NCBI RefSeq assembly: GCF_004000865.1
Contig: NZ_BIMB01000001.1
Coordinates: 186,001-250,000 of the forward strand
Length of the DNA stretch: 64,000 bases
Source of the DNA: Paenibacillus elgii NBRC 100335
Lineage (GTDB): Bacteria > Bacillota > Bacilli > Paenibacillales > NBRC-103111
Direction of reading: 5' to 3'
The notes under the pieces are model-generated. The model made no database searches. It was not told where the DNA came from and saw only the letters and a program-made list of their open reading frames with translations. Of this stretch, positions 50,413-58,036 are shown piece by piece (within the stretch, counting starts at the first letter, position 1; every line of letters starts with the position of its first letter). The position numbers and the translations under genes are program-made.

Positions 50413-50485
50413 TGGAGCCTAGGGGGATCGAACCCCTGACCTCATCGCTGCCAGCGATGCGCTCTCCCAGCTGAGCTAAGGCCCC
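50413..50485 (-). tRNA. tRNA-Ala (anticodon GGC)
   Basis: The minus strand folds into a full cloverleaf. The acceptor is GGGGCCT with AGGCTCC (one G-U). The D-arm is in TAGCTCAGCTGGGAGAGC, the anticodon stem CATCG/CGATG has loop CTGGCAG (anticodon GGC), and the T-arm contains GGTTCGATCC. Discriminator is A and no CCA is encoded. The 73-nt gene remains intact after integration of the island at its 3' end. It reads GCC/GCU alanine codons. Confidence 0.97.
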
Positions 50486-50537
50486 TCGCTATTCGTTTCT
50501 TTTGTCGCTCTTGTTTATTTCAGCGGCGACAAAATTG

Positions 50538-50567
50538 ATAATAGCACAGCCCTTAGGGGCTTGTCAA
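50538..50567 (-). promoter_or_regulatory. Sigma-A promoter of tRNA-Ala
   Basis: Minus strand TTGACA (50567-50562), 18-bp spacer, TATTAT (50543-50538), about 45 nt before the mature tRNA 5' end. Confidence 0.78.
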
Positions 50568-50609
50568 TCAAATGAATTAAAGTTGCATTTTTCTGAAAAT
50601 AGCAAGCCA

Positions 50610-51092
50610 CTACAGCTTAGTCGTATCCCCGCCGCCCTGATGCTTGGACAGCAGCTCGGTCAATTCTTTCATAAACATATCAATGTCTTTAAATTGACGG
50701 TACACCGAGGCAAATCGGATATAAGCGACCTCGTCTACGGGATACAGCTCGCTCATGACAATCTCCCCGATCTCGCGGCTGTCTACCTCGGCGTGGGCTG
50801 TCGTACGGATTTGCTTCTCCACCTCGGACACGATCATCTCCAGCCGTTCGACGGATACCGGACGTTTCTCACAGGCTCGGATCAAGCCACGCAGCATTTT
50901 TTCGCGGTTAAATTCCTCCCGGCTTCCGTCCTTCTTGATAACAATAAGCGGCGTCTCCTCGACCATCTCAAAGGTCGTGAACCGCTTCTGACACTTCTCG
51001 CATTCGCGGCGGCGCCGGATCGATTTATTCTCGTTGGCGGCACGCGAATCCAATACCTTCGTGCCGGAATAATCGCAATATGGACATTTCAT
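50610..51092 (-). CDS. nrdR: Transcriptional repressor NrdR
   Basis: The 160-aa protein has the N-terminal zinc ribbon [17 protein letters not shown] with a second pair in [17 protein letters not shown]. The ATP-cone domain follows ([40 protein letters not shown]). NrdR senses dATP/ATP and represses ribonucleotide reductase genes by binding NrdR boxes. ATG 51092 is fixed by the invariant MKCPYC start. It follows coaE and a lytic transglycosylase in the polA cluster, as in other Bacilli. Confidence 0.97.
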   Translation of the reverse strand: MKCPYCDYSGTKVLDSRAANENKSIRRRRECEKCQKRFTTFEMVEETPLIVIKKDGSREEFNREKMLRGLIRACEKRPVSVERLEMIVSEVEKQIRTTAHAEVDSREIGEIVMSELYPVDEVAYIRFASVYRQFKDIDMFMKELTELLSKHQGGGDTTKL

Positions 51093-51129
51093 CGATCGTT
51101 TCTTCCTCCCCCTATTTCCCAATAGCTCC

Positions 51130-51161
51130 CTGTCATGAAGTCCGGGCAATCGCACATAATA
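51130..51161 (+). promoter_or_regulatory. Possible forespore (sigma-G type) promoter of the SASP gene
   Basis: CATAATA at 51155-51161 fits the sigma-G -10 pattern. A convincing -35 is not seen at the expected distance (GTCATG near 51132). SASP genes are normally sigma-G dependent. Confidence 0.4.
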
Positions 51162-51191
51162 GGACTACCAACGACAAGGAGGTGAACAGAC

Positions 51192-51416
51192 ATGGGTGCA
51201 GGTCAATCCCGCAGCAGCAATCAATTGGTAGTGCCTCAAGCGAATGCAGCGTTGGATCAACTGAAATACGAAGTAGCGCAGGAACTGGGTATCGCCATCC
51301 CTCAGGACGGTTACTTCGGTCACATGGCTACTCGTGATACTGGTGCGATCGGTGGTCACATCACTCGTCGCCTGGTGCAAATCGCCGAACAGTCTCTTGC
51401 CGGTCAATTCAAATAA
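51192..51416 (+). CDS. Alpha/beta-type small acid-soluble spore protein
   Basis: A 74-aa SASP: SNQLVVPQANAALDQLKYEV with the conserved first helix, the EVAQELGI germination protease (GPR) cleavage region, DGYFGHMATRDTGAIGGHIT and RRLVQIAEQSLAG. It coats and protects DNA in the dormant spore and is degraded at germination. AAGGAGG lies 8 nt upstream of the ATG. It stands alone on the plus strand within the minus-strand polA-nrdR cluster. Confidence 0.97.
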   Translation: MGAGQSRSSNQLVVPQANAALDQLKYEVAQELGIAIPQDGYFGHMATRDTGAIGGHITRRLVQIAEQSLAGQFK

Positions 51417-51438
51417 TAACAGGTTTTGAAGAATACGC

Positions 51439-51490
51439 AAGAAGTATCGGGCTTAAGCTTCCTTCCAAGGAAGCTTGTCCGATACTTCTT
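51439..51490 (+). terminator. Terminator of the SASP gene
   Basis: AAGAAGTATCGG and CCGATACTTCTT arms with an inner AAGCTTCCTT/AAGGAAGCTT pairing form one long hairpin just after the SASP stop codon. Confidence 0.82.
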
Positions 51491-51502
51491 TGACATATAA
51501 GG

Positions 51503-52084
51503 TTAAGCAGCGCGCTGCCCCCACTCTTCCCCGTACAATTTCTCGTATTTGTTATAGTAATACATTACACGCTGTATGTAATGTCTCGTTTCCCCGTAAG
51601 GAATACGGTCCGCATTCTGGAGCGTTCCGTCCCATTCGTTCTCCTGGAGCCAGCGGCTGACTTTGCCGTGCCCTGCATTATATCCCGCAAGAACCGCTAT
51701 GCGATTTCCGTTAAACTGCTTAGACAACCAATTAAGATACCATGAGCCCAGCTCGATGCTGACCGCCGGGTCGTTAAGCCTGTTTCTGAATTCTTCATTA
51801 AAACGCGCCTTGTCGATAATCCAATTCGCCGTATCCGGCATCAGCTGCATCATTCCGTATGCACCCTTCTTGGACTCCGTTTCCGTCAAATAGTTGGACT
51901 CCACCCGAATGACGGCGGCCACAAGAAAAGGATCAAGATCGTATTTTGCGGCGTTTTGGCGTATTTCCTGTTCGTAACGGATCGGATACAGCATGCGCCC
52001 CACATAGGTGCTGCTTAAGAACAAAAAGATAACAAACGTCAGCAGCAGCAAGGCGAACACCCGCTTTTTCCGCCAAAAGCTCAT
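51503..52084 (-). CDS. Membrane-anchored lytic transglycosylase (SLT family)
   Basis: A 193-aa protein with one N-terminal membrane anchor (VFALLLLTFVIFLFLSSTYV). The SLT domain has VAAVIRVESNYLTETES (catalytic Glu), KKGAYGMMQLMPDTANWII, ELGSWYLNWLSKQF and VLAGYNAGHGKVSRWL. It cleaves peptidoglycan glycan strands at the outer membrane face. Its ATG overlaps the coaE stop by 4 bp. Position next to coaE is conserved in Bacilli (YjbJ/slt-like). Confidence 0.93.
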   Translation of the reverse strand: MSFWRKKRVFALLLLTFVIFLFLSSTYVGRMLYPIRYEQEIRQNAAKYDLDPFLVAAVIRVESNYLTETESKKGAYGMMQLMPDTANWIIDKARFNEEFRNRLNDPAVSIELGSWYLNWLSKQFNGNRIAVLAGYNAGHGKVSRWLQENEWDGTLQNADRIPYGETRHYIQRVMYYYNKYEKLYGEEWGQRAA

Positions 52085-52677
52085 GATAGCCCCCTTTCGT
52101 TCCAGAAAGCTTCAACCTGCTTTTCCGTTGCCTCTAGGGTGCCCGAATTATCGATGACCCAATCGGCGAGCCCTTTCTTCTCCTCGATCGGCATCTGGGA
52201 CAACAGTCGTTTCTCCGCCTGCTCCGCCGTGATTCCGTCCCGTGCCATCAGTCGCTGAAGCTGCACTTCGCGCGGTACATAGACGACCATCACCTGCTCG
52301 TACATGGCTTGCTGCCCCGATTCATACAGAAGCGGTACGTCAACGACGACCAGCTTGTCCGGCTGCTCCGCCGCATAGGTCTGCATTCTCTCGCGTATTA
52401 ATCCGCGAATGGGCGGGTGCAGCAGATTTTCCAGATCGCGAAGCGCCTCGCGATTGCCGAAGACCCGCTCTCCTAGCTTTTTGCGATGAAGAGAGCCGTC
52501 CGGCAGCAGCAGATCGTCTCCGAACCGCCGGATCACTTGAGCCAGAACGGGGGTTCCCGGCTCCACGACCTCTCTCGCAATCCGGTCCGCATCGATCAGC
52601 AGCGCGCCGCGCCGGACGTGCATCTCGGCCACCGTGCTTTTGCCGCACGCAATTCCCCCGGTTAATCCGATGTTCAT
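52081..52677 (-). CDS. coaE: Dephospho-CoA kinase
   Basis: The 198-aa protein has P-loop MNIGLTGGIACGKSTVAEMH, then LIDADRIAREVVEPGTPVL with the catalytic Asp, HPPIRGLIRERM and VVVDVPLLYESG. It phosphorylates dephospho-CoA in the final step of CoA synthesis. The start is ATG 52677; the ribosome binding site AGGGGA is 8 nt away, and a second ATG two codons upstream is too close. Overlaps the transglycosylase gene by 4 bp. Confidence 0.96.
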   Translation of the reverse strand: MNIGLTGGIACGKSTVAEMHVRRGALLIDADRIAREVVEPGTPVLAQVIRRFGDDLLLPDGSLHRKKLGERVFGNREALRDLENLLHPPIRGLIRERMQTYAAEQPDKLVVVDVPLLYESGQQAMYEQVMVVYVPREVQLQRLMARDGITAEQAEKRLLSQMPIEEKKGLADWVIDNSGTLEATEKQVEAFWNERGLS

Positions 52678-52718
52678 GGTCATTCCCCTATTATATCCAA
52701 GATGATGTTGTTGTATGG

Positions 52719-53402
52719 TCAGAACAGTTTCATGATGCCCATCAGGATCAAGACAAATCCGGGCAAAGCGGACAGCTTGCGAATCCATTTCAGCTCCGCA
52801 TAGCGCAATCCGATTTGCAGACCGATTCCCAGAAACGTGCCGCAACCCAGCGCAATGACCGCCGCCGTCAGCCACGGCGTGAAGCCGAGCAATGCGGCGC
52901 CGATCCCTGCCCCGAAGGCGTCCAGCGAGAGCGCCAGACCCAGCAGCGTCGCTTCGTAAGCCGATATGTTGCCGGAACGGTCTACATCCGCCATGGACGG
53001 CGTGCGCAGAATTTGAATGACCAGACCGAACCGTTTCAATTCAAGATAAAACACTTCTTTGGCCGTCGCCGGCTCCGGCGCGGGGATTGGCGGCTGCGGC
53101 TCGTTCGCCTGCCCCGCCTGCGATTCCTGCCGTCTTTGCTGGACCAACTGAGCCAGCGCCCACAAACCGATCCCCATCAGAATCACGGCGCCGATATCTT
53201 TCGCCACGGCCGGGTCGACAAACCGGCTCATCCAGACGCCGATCTGCATCGAAACGTAAATGATAATGCCCGACCAAGCCGCGATGATCGCGATCGAAGT
53301 GAGCGGAATTCGGATTTTGCGGAAACCGTACGTGACGCCTACCCCGAATCCGTCCAGGCTGACGGCAAACGCAAGCAGAAGCAACGAGACGACAGACAAC
53401 AT
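52719..53402 (-). CDS. ytaF: Sporulation membrane protein YtaF (MntP-like)
   Basis: A 227-aa protein with six predicted helices in two halves: LLLLAFAVSLDGFGVGVTYG near the N-terminus and LLGLALSLDAFGAGIGAALL in the second half. These are duplicated A-S-L-D motifs as in MntP/YtaF. A polar linker (residues about 95-130) separates them. The family is associated with sporulation; molecular role unknown. GAGGAGG is 8 nt from ATG 53402. Its position between mutM and coaE is usual. Confidence 0.93.
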   Translation of the reverse strand: MLSVVSLLLLAFAVSLDGFGVGVTYGFRKIRIPLTSIAIIAAWSGIIIYVSMQIGVWMSRFVDPAVAKDIGAVILMGIGLWALAQLVQQRRQESQAGQANEPQPPIPAPEPATAKEVFYLELKRFGLVIQILRTPSMADVDRSGNISAYEATLLGLALSLDAFGAGIGAALLGFTPWLTAAVIALGCGTFLGIGLQIGLRYAELKWIRKLSALPGFVLILMGIMKLF

Positions 53403-53488
53403 GACGTTCCCTCCTCACCTGTAACTGCACACCATACTATATGGCTGTTCTGGGCGGAGGGTGCGTATTTGCTGTTCCGAAGGACCCG

Positions 53489-54352
53489 TTAGCTTTTGAG
53501 CGTTTCCCGTTTCCCGCGTTTACTCTTCAGCGGCTGGCAGACCGGACAAAAATGGGTGCCGCGCCCCGCGAGCACCGTCTTGACGATCGCCGTACCGCAA
53601 GTCAGGCAAGCCTCGTCCTTGCGTCCGTACATTTTCAGCTGATGCTGGAACATCCCAATCTCGCCTTGACCGTTAACGTAAGACTTAATGGACGACCCGC
53701 CTGCGGCCACAGCATCTTTCAGCGTCTCCACAATCGCTTCGTGAAGCTTGGCCGTTTCCGCTGCGCTCAGCGTGTGGGCTTCCCGCTCCGGATGGATACC
53801 GGCCAGGAATAAAGCTTCATCCACATAAATATTCCCGATGCCGACGATGTATTCCTGATTAAGCAGCAACGGCTTGATCTTCGTCTTGCGCTTTCCGATC
53901 TTTACGCGGAAAGCTTCCGGCGTAAACGCCTCGTCCAGCGGCTCCAGGCCCAGCTTCTTGAGCGGCGCCTCCAGCAAATCCCGATCCTTCGGATAAACGT
54001 GCATCGTTCCGAACTGCCGCACGTCCTTGTACCTCAACTCCGTGCCGTCCGTAAAATGAAACACGACATGCGTATGCTTCTCCATCGGTTCGTCCGAGCG
54101 GTATACCCCATAGCGTCCCTCCATCCGCAGATGCGAGACGAGCGTATAACGGTCGAGCATGAACCGCAAAAATTTTCCCCGCCGCTCAACCGAGCGAATC
54201 GTTTCTCCCTCAAGCATCACGGCAAACGCCTGTATGTCGTCCGGATGCTGAATAATGCGGGGCAGCAGGACGGACACGCGCTCGATCTTCTTGTCGATCA
54301 CCAGTTGATTGAGTGTACGGCGCACCGTTTCGACTTCCGGCAATTCCGGCAT
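53489..54352 (-). CDS. mutM: Formamidopyrimidine-DNA glycosylase (Fpg)
   Basis: The 287-aa protein begins PELPEVETVRRTL, where Pro1 and Glu2 are catalytic after Met removal. It has the conserved Lys in VERRGKFLRF, helix-two-turn-helix YIVGIGNIYVDEALF and a C-terminal zinc finger CLTCG...FCPVC (C-x2-C-x16-C-x2-C). It removes 8-oxoguanine and formamidopyrimidines from DNA. ATG 54352 is fixed by the invariant N-terminus. It lies directly downstream of polA. Confidence 0.97.
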   Translation of the reverse strand: MPELPEVETVRRTLNQLVIDKKIERVSVLLPRIIQHPDDIQAFAVMLEGETIRSVERRGKFLRFMLDRYTLVSHLRMEGRYGVYRSDEPMEKHTHVVFHFTDGTELRYKDVRQFGTMHVYPKDRDLLEAPLKKLGLEPLDEAFTPEAFRVKIGKRKTKIKPLLLNQEYIVGIGNIYVDEALFLAGIHPEREAHTLSAAETAKLHEAIVETLKDAVAAGGSSIKSYVNGQGEIGMFQHQLKMYGRKDEACLTCGTAIVKTVLAGRGTHFCPVCQPLKSKRGKRETLKS

Positions 54353-54396
54353 GATGTCTTCCCCCTCCTCCATTCCGCCCGGATGAGCCCGGCGGA

Positions 54397-57084
54397 TTAC
54401 TTCGCCTCGTACCAGTTGTCCCCGGCATCGACGTCGACCTTCAGCGGCACGTCGAGCTTCAGGGCCGACTCCATCACTTCGGCGACCATTCGTTTCATCA
54501 AGTCAATCTCTTCCCCCGGCACCTCGAACACCAGTTCGTCGTGTACCTGCAGCAGCATGCGGCTGCGCACGCCTTCTTCCTTCATCCGGTTGTCCAATTG
54601 GACCATTGCCAGCTTGATAATATCCGCGGCCGTTCCTTGAATCGGCGTATTCATCGCGGTACGCTCGGCGAACGAACGCAGATTGAAGTTCGAAGCGGTA
54701 ATTTCCGGCAGATAGCGGCGGCGCTGCAGCAGCGTCGTAACGTAGCCGTCCTGACGGGCTTTTTTGACGATATCGTCCATATATTGGCGAACCCCTTGGA
54801 ACACGGCAAAATATTGCTCGATAAACTTCGCCGCGTCCTTACGGGTAATGTGCAAGTTCTGCGACAACCCGTAATCGCTGATGCCGTATACGATGCCGAA
54901 GTTGACCGCTTTGGCCTGGCGCCGCATATTCGAATCGACTTCCGCTTCGGATACGCCGAACACGTCCATGGCCGTTTTCGTATGAACGTCCATGTTTTCG
55001 CGGAACGCTTCGATCAGCTTCTCGTCCTGTGAAATATGCGCCAGCACGCGCAGCTCAATCTGCGAGTAGTCGGCGGTCAGGATTTTCCACCCGGGCTCGG
55101 AAGGGAAAAACACCTTGCGGATTTTGCGGCCTTCCTCCAGCCGGATCGGAATGTTCTGCAGGTTCGGATACTGGCTGCTGAGCCGTCCGGTTGCCGCAAT
55201 CGTCTGCTTGTAGTACGTATGCACCTTCCCGGTAGAAGGACGCACTTCCTTAAGCAGGCCTTCCACGTAAGTCGACTGCAGCTTCGCCAGCGTCCGGTAA
55301 TGAAGAATATGACCGACCATCGGATGGTACGGCTCCAGCTTCTCCAGCACTTCGGCGTCGGTCGAATAGCCGGTTTTCGTTTTCTTGATCACCGGCAGAC
55401 CGAGCTTCTCGAACAAAATTTCCCCAAGCTGCTTCGGCGAATTGATGTTAAATTCGATTCCGGCCGCATCGTAGATCGATTGCATGATGCCTTCAAGCTG
55501 GTTCCCAAGCTCCGCGCCGTAGGCTTTGAGCTCCTCCGCATCGACCTTGATCCCTTTGCGCTCCATCGAAGCCAGCACGAGCGCCAGCGGAAGCTCCAGC
55601 TCGTAAAACAACGGATGCATTTCGCTCGTTTCGAGCGCTTCCTTCAGCTTCGGCGTCAGCCGATGGACCGCAGCGGCTTTGCGGCACAAATAGGCGGTCA
55701 GCACGCCTTCCTCGGGCACCTTGAACTTCGCGCCCTTGCCGAATACTTCCTCGTCGGCCGGAAGCGGACGCAGCCCGTTGCGGGACGTCAGGCCGTCCAG
55801 CGTCAGCGACGATTCCGTCGGATCGAGCAAATAGCCGGCGAGCAGCGCATCGAAGCCGATGCCGCCCAGCTCGATCCCTCGCCAGGACAGCACGATGACG
55901 GCGCGGTGCAGATCGTAGACGGAAACCTCCCGCTTGTCTTCCGAAGCGAGCCACTCTCGTACTGCGGCGGCGTTACCTTGCTCAAGCCGTTCCACCGGCA
56001 CATAGTAGCACACGGGCTCCGCACCCTCTTCTTCGCTGTAGAAGGACAAGCCGATCACCTCGGCGTTATGCGGGTTGTCGCCGGCGGCCTCCACGTGCAG
56101 CGCGCGGACATGCGGCAGCGCCGCGGTCAGCTCGGCCAGCTTGTCGTCCGTGACCAACACCGCCTGAGGCTCGGTTCCGGCATCCTCCGTCTCCGCTGCC
56201 CCGGCAGCTCCAGCTCCGGAAGCGGGCAGCCCCAGCCGCTCCATTAACGACTTAAACTCCAGCTTGCGGAACATCTCGGCAAGCTCCGATTCCTCATATC
56301 CGCGGTAAGCCAGCTCGTCCCACGAAAAATCGACCGGCACCTCCCGGAAAATCGTCGCAAGCTCCTTGCTCATCCGGGCGCTGTCGGCGTTCTCAGCGAC
56401 CTTCTCTCCCAGCTTGCCTTTAATCTGCGAGGCGTGCTCCAGCACGTTCTCGACCGAGCCGTATTCGTGCAGCAGCTTAAGCGCCGTCTTCTCCCCAACG
56501 CCCGGGATGCCCGGAATGTTGTCGGACGTATCGCCCATCAGCCCTTTCAGGTCGATAATCTGATGCGGCTTCAAGCCGTACGTTTCTTCGATGTGGGCCG
56601 GATCGAACAGCTCGACCTCGCTGATTCCCTTGCGCGTCAGCGCGATGGTCACCTGCCCGCTCGCAAGCTGCAGCATGTCCTTATCCCCGGTGACGACGAC
56701 GACCTCGATGCCGTCTTTCTCGTCCGCAATGCGCGTCAGCGTGCCGATGATGTCGTCGGCCTCGTAGCCGTCCAGCTCAAACTGGCGGATGCCGAACGAT
56801 CCGAGCAGATCCCGGAGCAGCGGAAACTGCTCGGACAGCTCCGGCGGCGTTTTTTCGCGGCCTCCTTTGTACTCTGCGTAATCTTTATGTCGAAAAGTCG
56901 CTTTCCCTGCATCGAATGCGACCAGAAAGTGCGTCGGCTTCTGCTCCTCCAGCAGCTTGAGCAGCATGGTGGTGAACCCGTAGACGGCGTTCGTGTGCAG
57001 CCCCTTGGAATTGCTCAGCAGCGGCAGCGCAAAAAAAGCGCGGTAAGCAATGCTGTTCCCGTCGATCAAAATAAGCTTGGACAT
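54397..57084 (-). CDS. polA: DNA polymerase I
   Basis: The 895-aa protein has a 5'-3' exonuclease domain (residues 1-290; KLILIDGNSIAYRAFFALP, TGDKDMLQLAS, GLMGDTSDNIPGIPGVGEKT), a degenerate 3'-5' exonuclease region, and the family A polymerase core. Polymerase motifs are ILTADYSQIELRVLAHIS (A), MRRQAKAVNFGIVYGIS (B) and MLLQVHDELVFEVP (C). In the proofreading region the DxE pair is replaced (LHVEAAGD), as is usual in Bacillus-type enzymes, so proofreading should be absent. It acts in Okazaki fragment maturation and repair. Confidence 0.98.
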   Translation of the reverse strand: MSKLILIDGNSIAYRAFFALPLLSNSKGLHTNAVYGFTTMLLKLLEEQKPTHFLVAFDAGKATFRHKDYAEYKGGREKTPPELSEQFPLLRDLLGSFGIRQFELDGYEADDIIGTLTRIADEKDGIEVVVVTGDKDMLQLASGQVTIALTRKGISEVELFDPAHIEETYGLKPHQIIDLKGLMGDTSDNIPGIPGVGEKTALKLLHEYGSVENVLEHASQIKGKLGEKVAENADSARMSKELATIFREVPVDFSWDELAYRGYEESELAEMFRKLEFKSLMERLGLPASGAGAAGAAETEDAGTEPQAVLVTDDKLAELTAALPHVRALHVEAAGDNPHNAEVIGLSFYSEEEGAEPVCYYVPVERLEQGNAAAVREWLASEDKREVSVYDLHRAVIVLSWRGIELGGIGFDALLAGYLLDPTESSLTLDGLTSRNGLRPLPADEEVFGKGAKFKVPEEGVLTAYLCRKAAAVHRLTPKLKEALETSEMHPLFYELELPLALVLASMERKGIKVDAEELKAYGAELGNQLEGIMQSIYDAAGIEFNINSPKQLGEILFEKLGLPVIKKTKTGYSTDAEVLEKLEPYHPMVGHILHYRTLAKLQSTYVEGLLKEVRPSTGKVHTYYKQTIAATGRLSSQYPNLQNIPIRLEEGRKIRKVFFPSEPGWKILTADYSQIELRVLAHISQDEKLIEAFRENMDVHTKTAMDVFGVSEAEVDSNMRRQAKAVNFGIVYGISDYGLSQNLHITRKDAAKFIEQYFAVFQGVRQYMDDIVKKARQDGYVTTLLQRRRYLPEITASNFNLRSFAERTAMNTPIQGTAADIIKLAMVQLDNRMKEEGVRSRMLLQVHDELVFEVPGEEIDLMKRMVAEVMESALKLDVPLKVDVDAGDNWYEAK

Positions 57085-57265
57085 GGATACACCCCATTCA
57101 GGCAGTTTCCTACTCTATACATGATAGCATAGGACAGCATAAGAAAAAAACCTTTGGAAAGCTTTCTCGAAAAAGGGGTGTACGCCGTTTTTGCCGCATA
57201 AAATGAACTAACTTTTGATCCTTGACGGTGCCTTTCGAGCGGAAAGGAGATCGGAGGCTGGGTTC

Positions 57266-58036
57266 ATGAAAGAGACGGTTCGTTTGAACGGAAAACGCGC
57301 GATTTTTTTCGATGTCAATCAGACGCTGGTGCAGCAGGGACTCAGCTTCGAACAATGCTTCGCAGAGGTGTGGAACGATTATTCGGCCAGATGGGCGGCG
57401 GAGGACCGCCCGAAGGCGGATGCGCTCTGGGAGCAGTATATCACCCGTTGGCAGCAGCGCAAAAAAGGCCGGACGACGTTCAAGCAGCTCGACGAGCTGC
57501 AGCAGCAATGCCTGCGGGAAGCCTTCGAGGCGCTGAGGATTCCCGCTTCCTCCGGCATCCTGCGAAGCTTCATGCAGGATATCCGCCGCTTGCAGGTATC
57601 GGCAAAGACTATGGCGCCGCAGACGGCCAATACGCTGGAGACGTTGTCCCGGACGTACCGCCTCGCCATCATCAGCAACAGCCCCCGCAGCGAAGTGCTA
57701 ATGATGCTGCAGCGGTTCGGGCTGGAATCGCATTTTCCCGAAGAACGCGTCTTTACGGCGCAGAAGCCGGCGGACAAGAAGCCTGCCCCTTACCTTTTCA
57801 AGACGGCGCTCCAAACGATGCAGCTTGCGCCCAGACAGGCGCTCATGGTAGGGAATTCGTGGAAGCATGACGTATGCGGCGCCGTCAAGGCGGGTCTGGA
57901 TGCCGTATGGCTTCATCCCGGAGCAGCCGGCCCGCCCGCCGAATCGGGAGACAAAAAAATTTCCCAGCAGCGGCTGGGAAAGCGTAAGGTGTATCTGATC
58001 AAGCAGTTGGAACAGCTTCACCAGCTCTTCGGTTAA
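57266..58036 (+). CDS. HAD-superfamily hydrolase with DxN motif
   Basis: A 256-aa HAD protein: motif I IFFDVNQTLVQQG (DxN instead of DxD), motif II LAIISNSPRSEV, Lys in FTAQKPADKKPAP and motif IV MVGNSWKHDVCGAVKAGLDA. Cap domain is helical between residues about 25 and 110. The replaced second Asp is seen in dehalogenase-like HADs, so activity may not be a typical phosphatase. GGAGG is 8 nt from ATG 57266. It is divergent from polA and converges on the EAL-GGDEF gene with a 4-bp overlap of ends. Confidence 0.88.
   Translation: MKETVRLNGKRAIFFDVNQTLVQQGLSFEQCFAEVWNDYSARWAAEDRPKADALWEQYITRWQQRKKGRTTFKQLDELQQQCLREAFEALRIPASSGILRSFMQDIRRLQVSAKTMAPQTANTLETLSRTYRLAIISNSPRSEVLMMLQRFGLESHFPEERVFTAQKPADKKPAPYLFKTALQTMQLAPRQALMVGNSWKHDVCGAVKAGLDAVWLHPGAAGPPAESGDKKISQQRLGKRKVYLIKQLEQLHQLFG

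Noticed and set aside
43930-50425. The island as an intact prophage or ICE
   Set aside because: No integrase, replication, packaging or conjugation gene is present; only att-like ends and defence-type genes remain.
55036-56247. 403-codon plus-strand frame inside polA
   Set aside because: It is the complementary frame of the G+C-rich polA coding sequence, with no start signal and an arginine/glutamine-rich nonsense translation.
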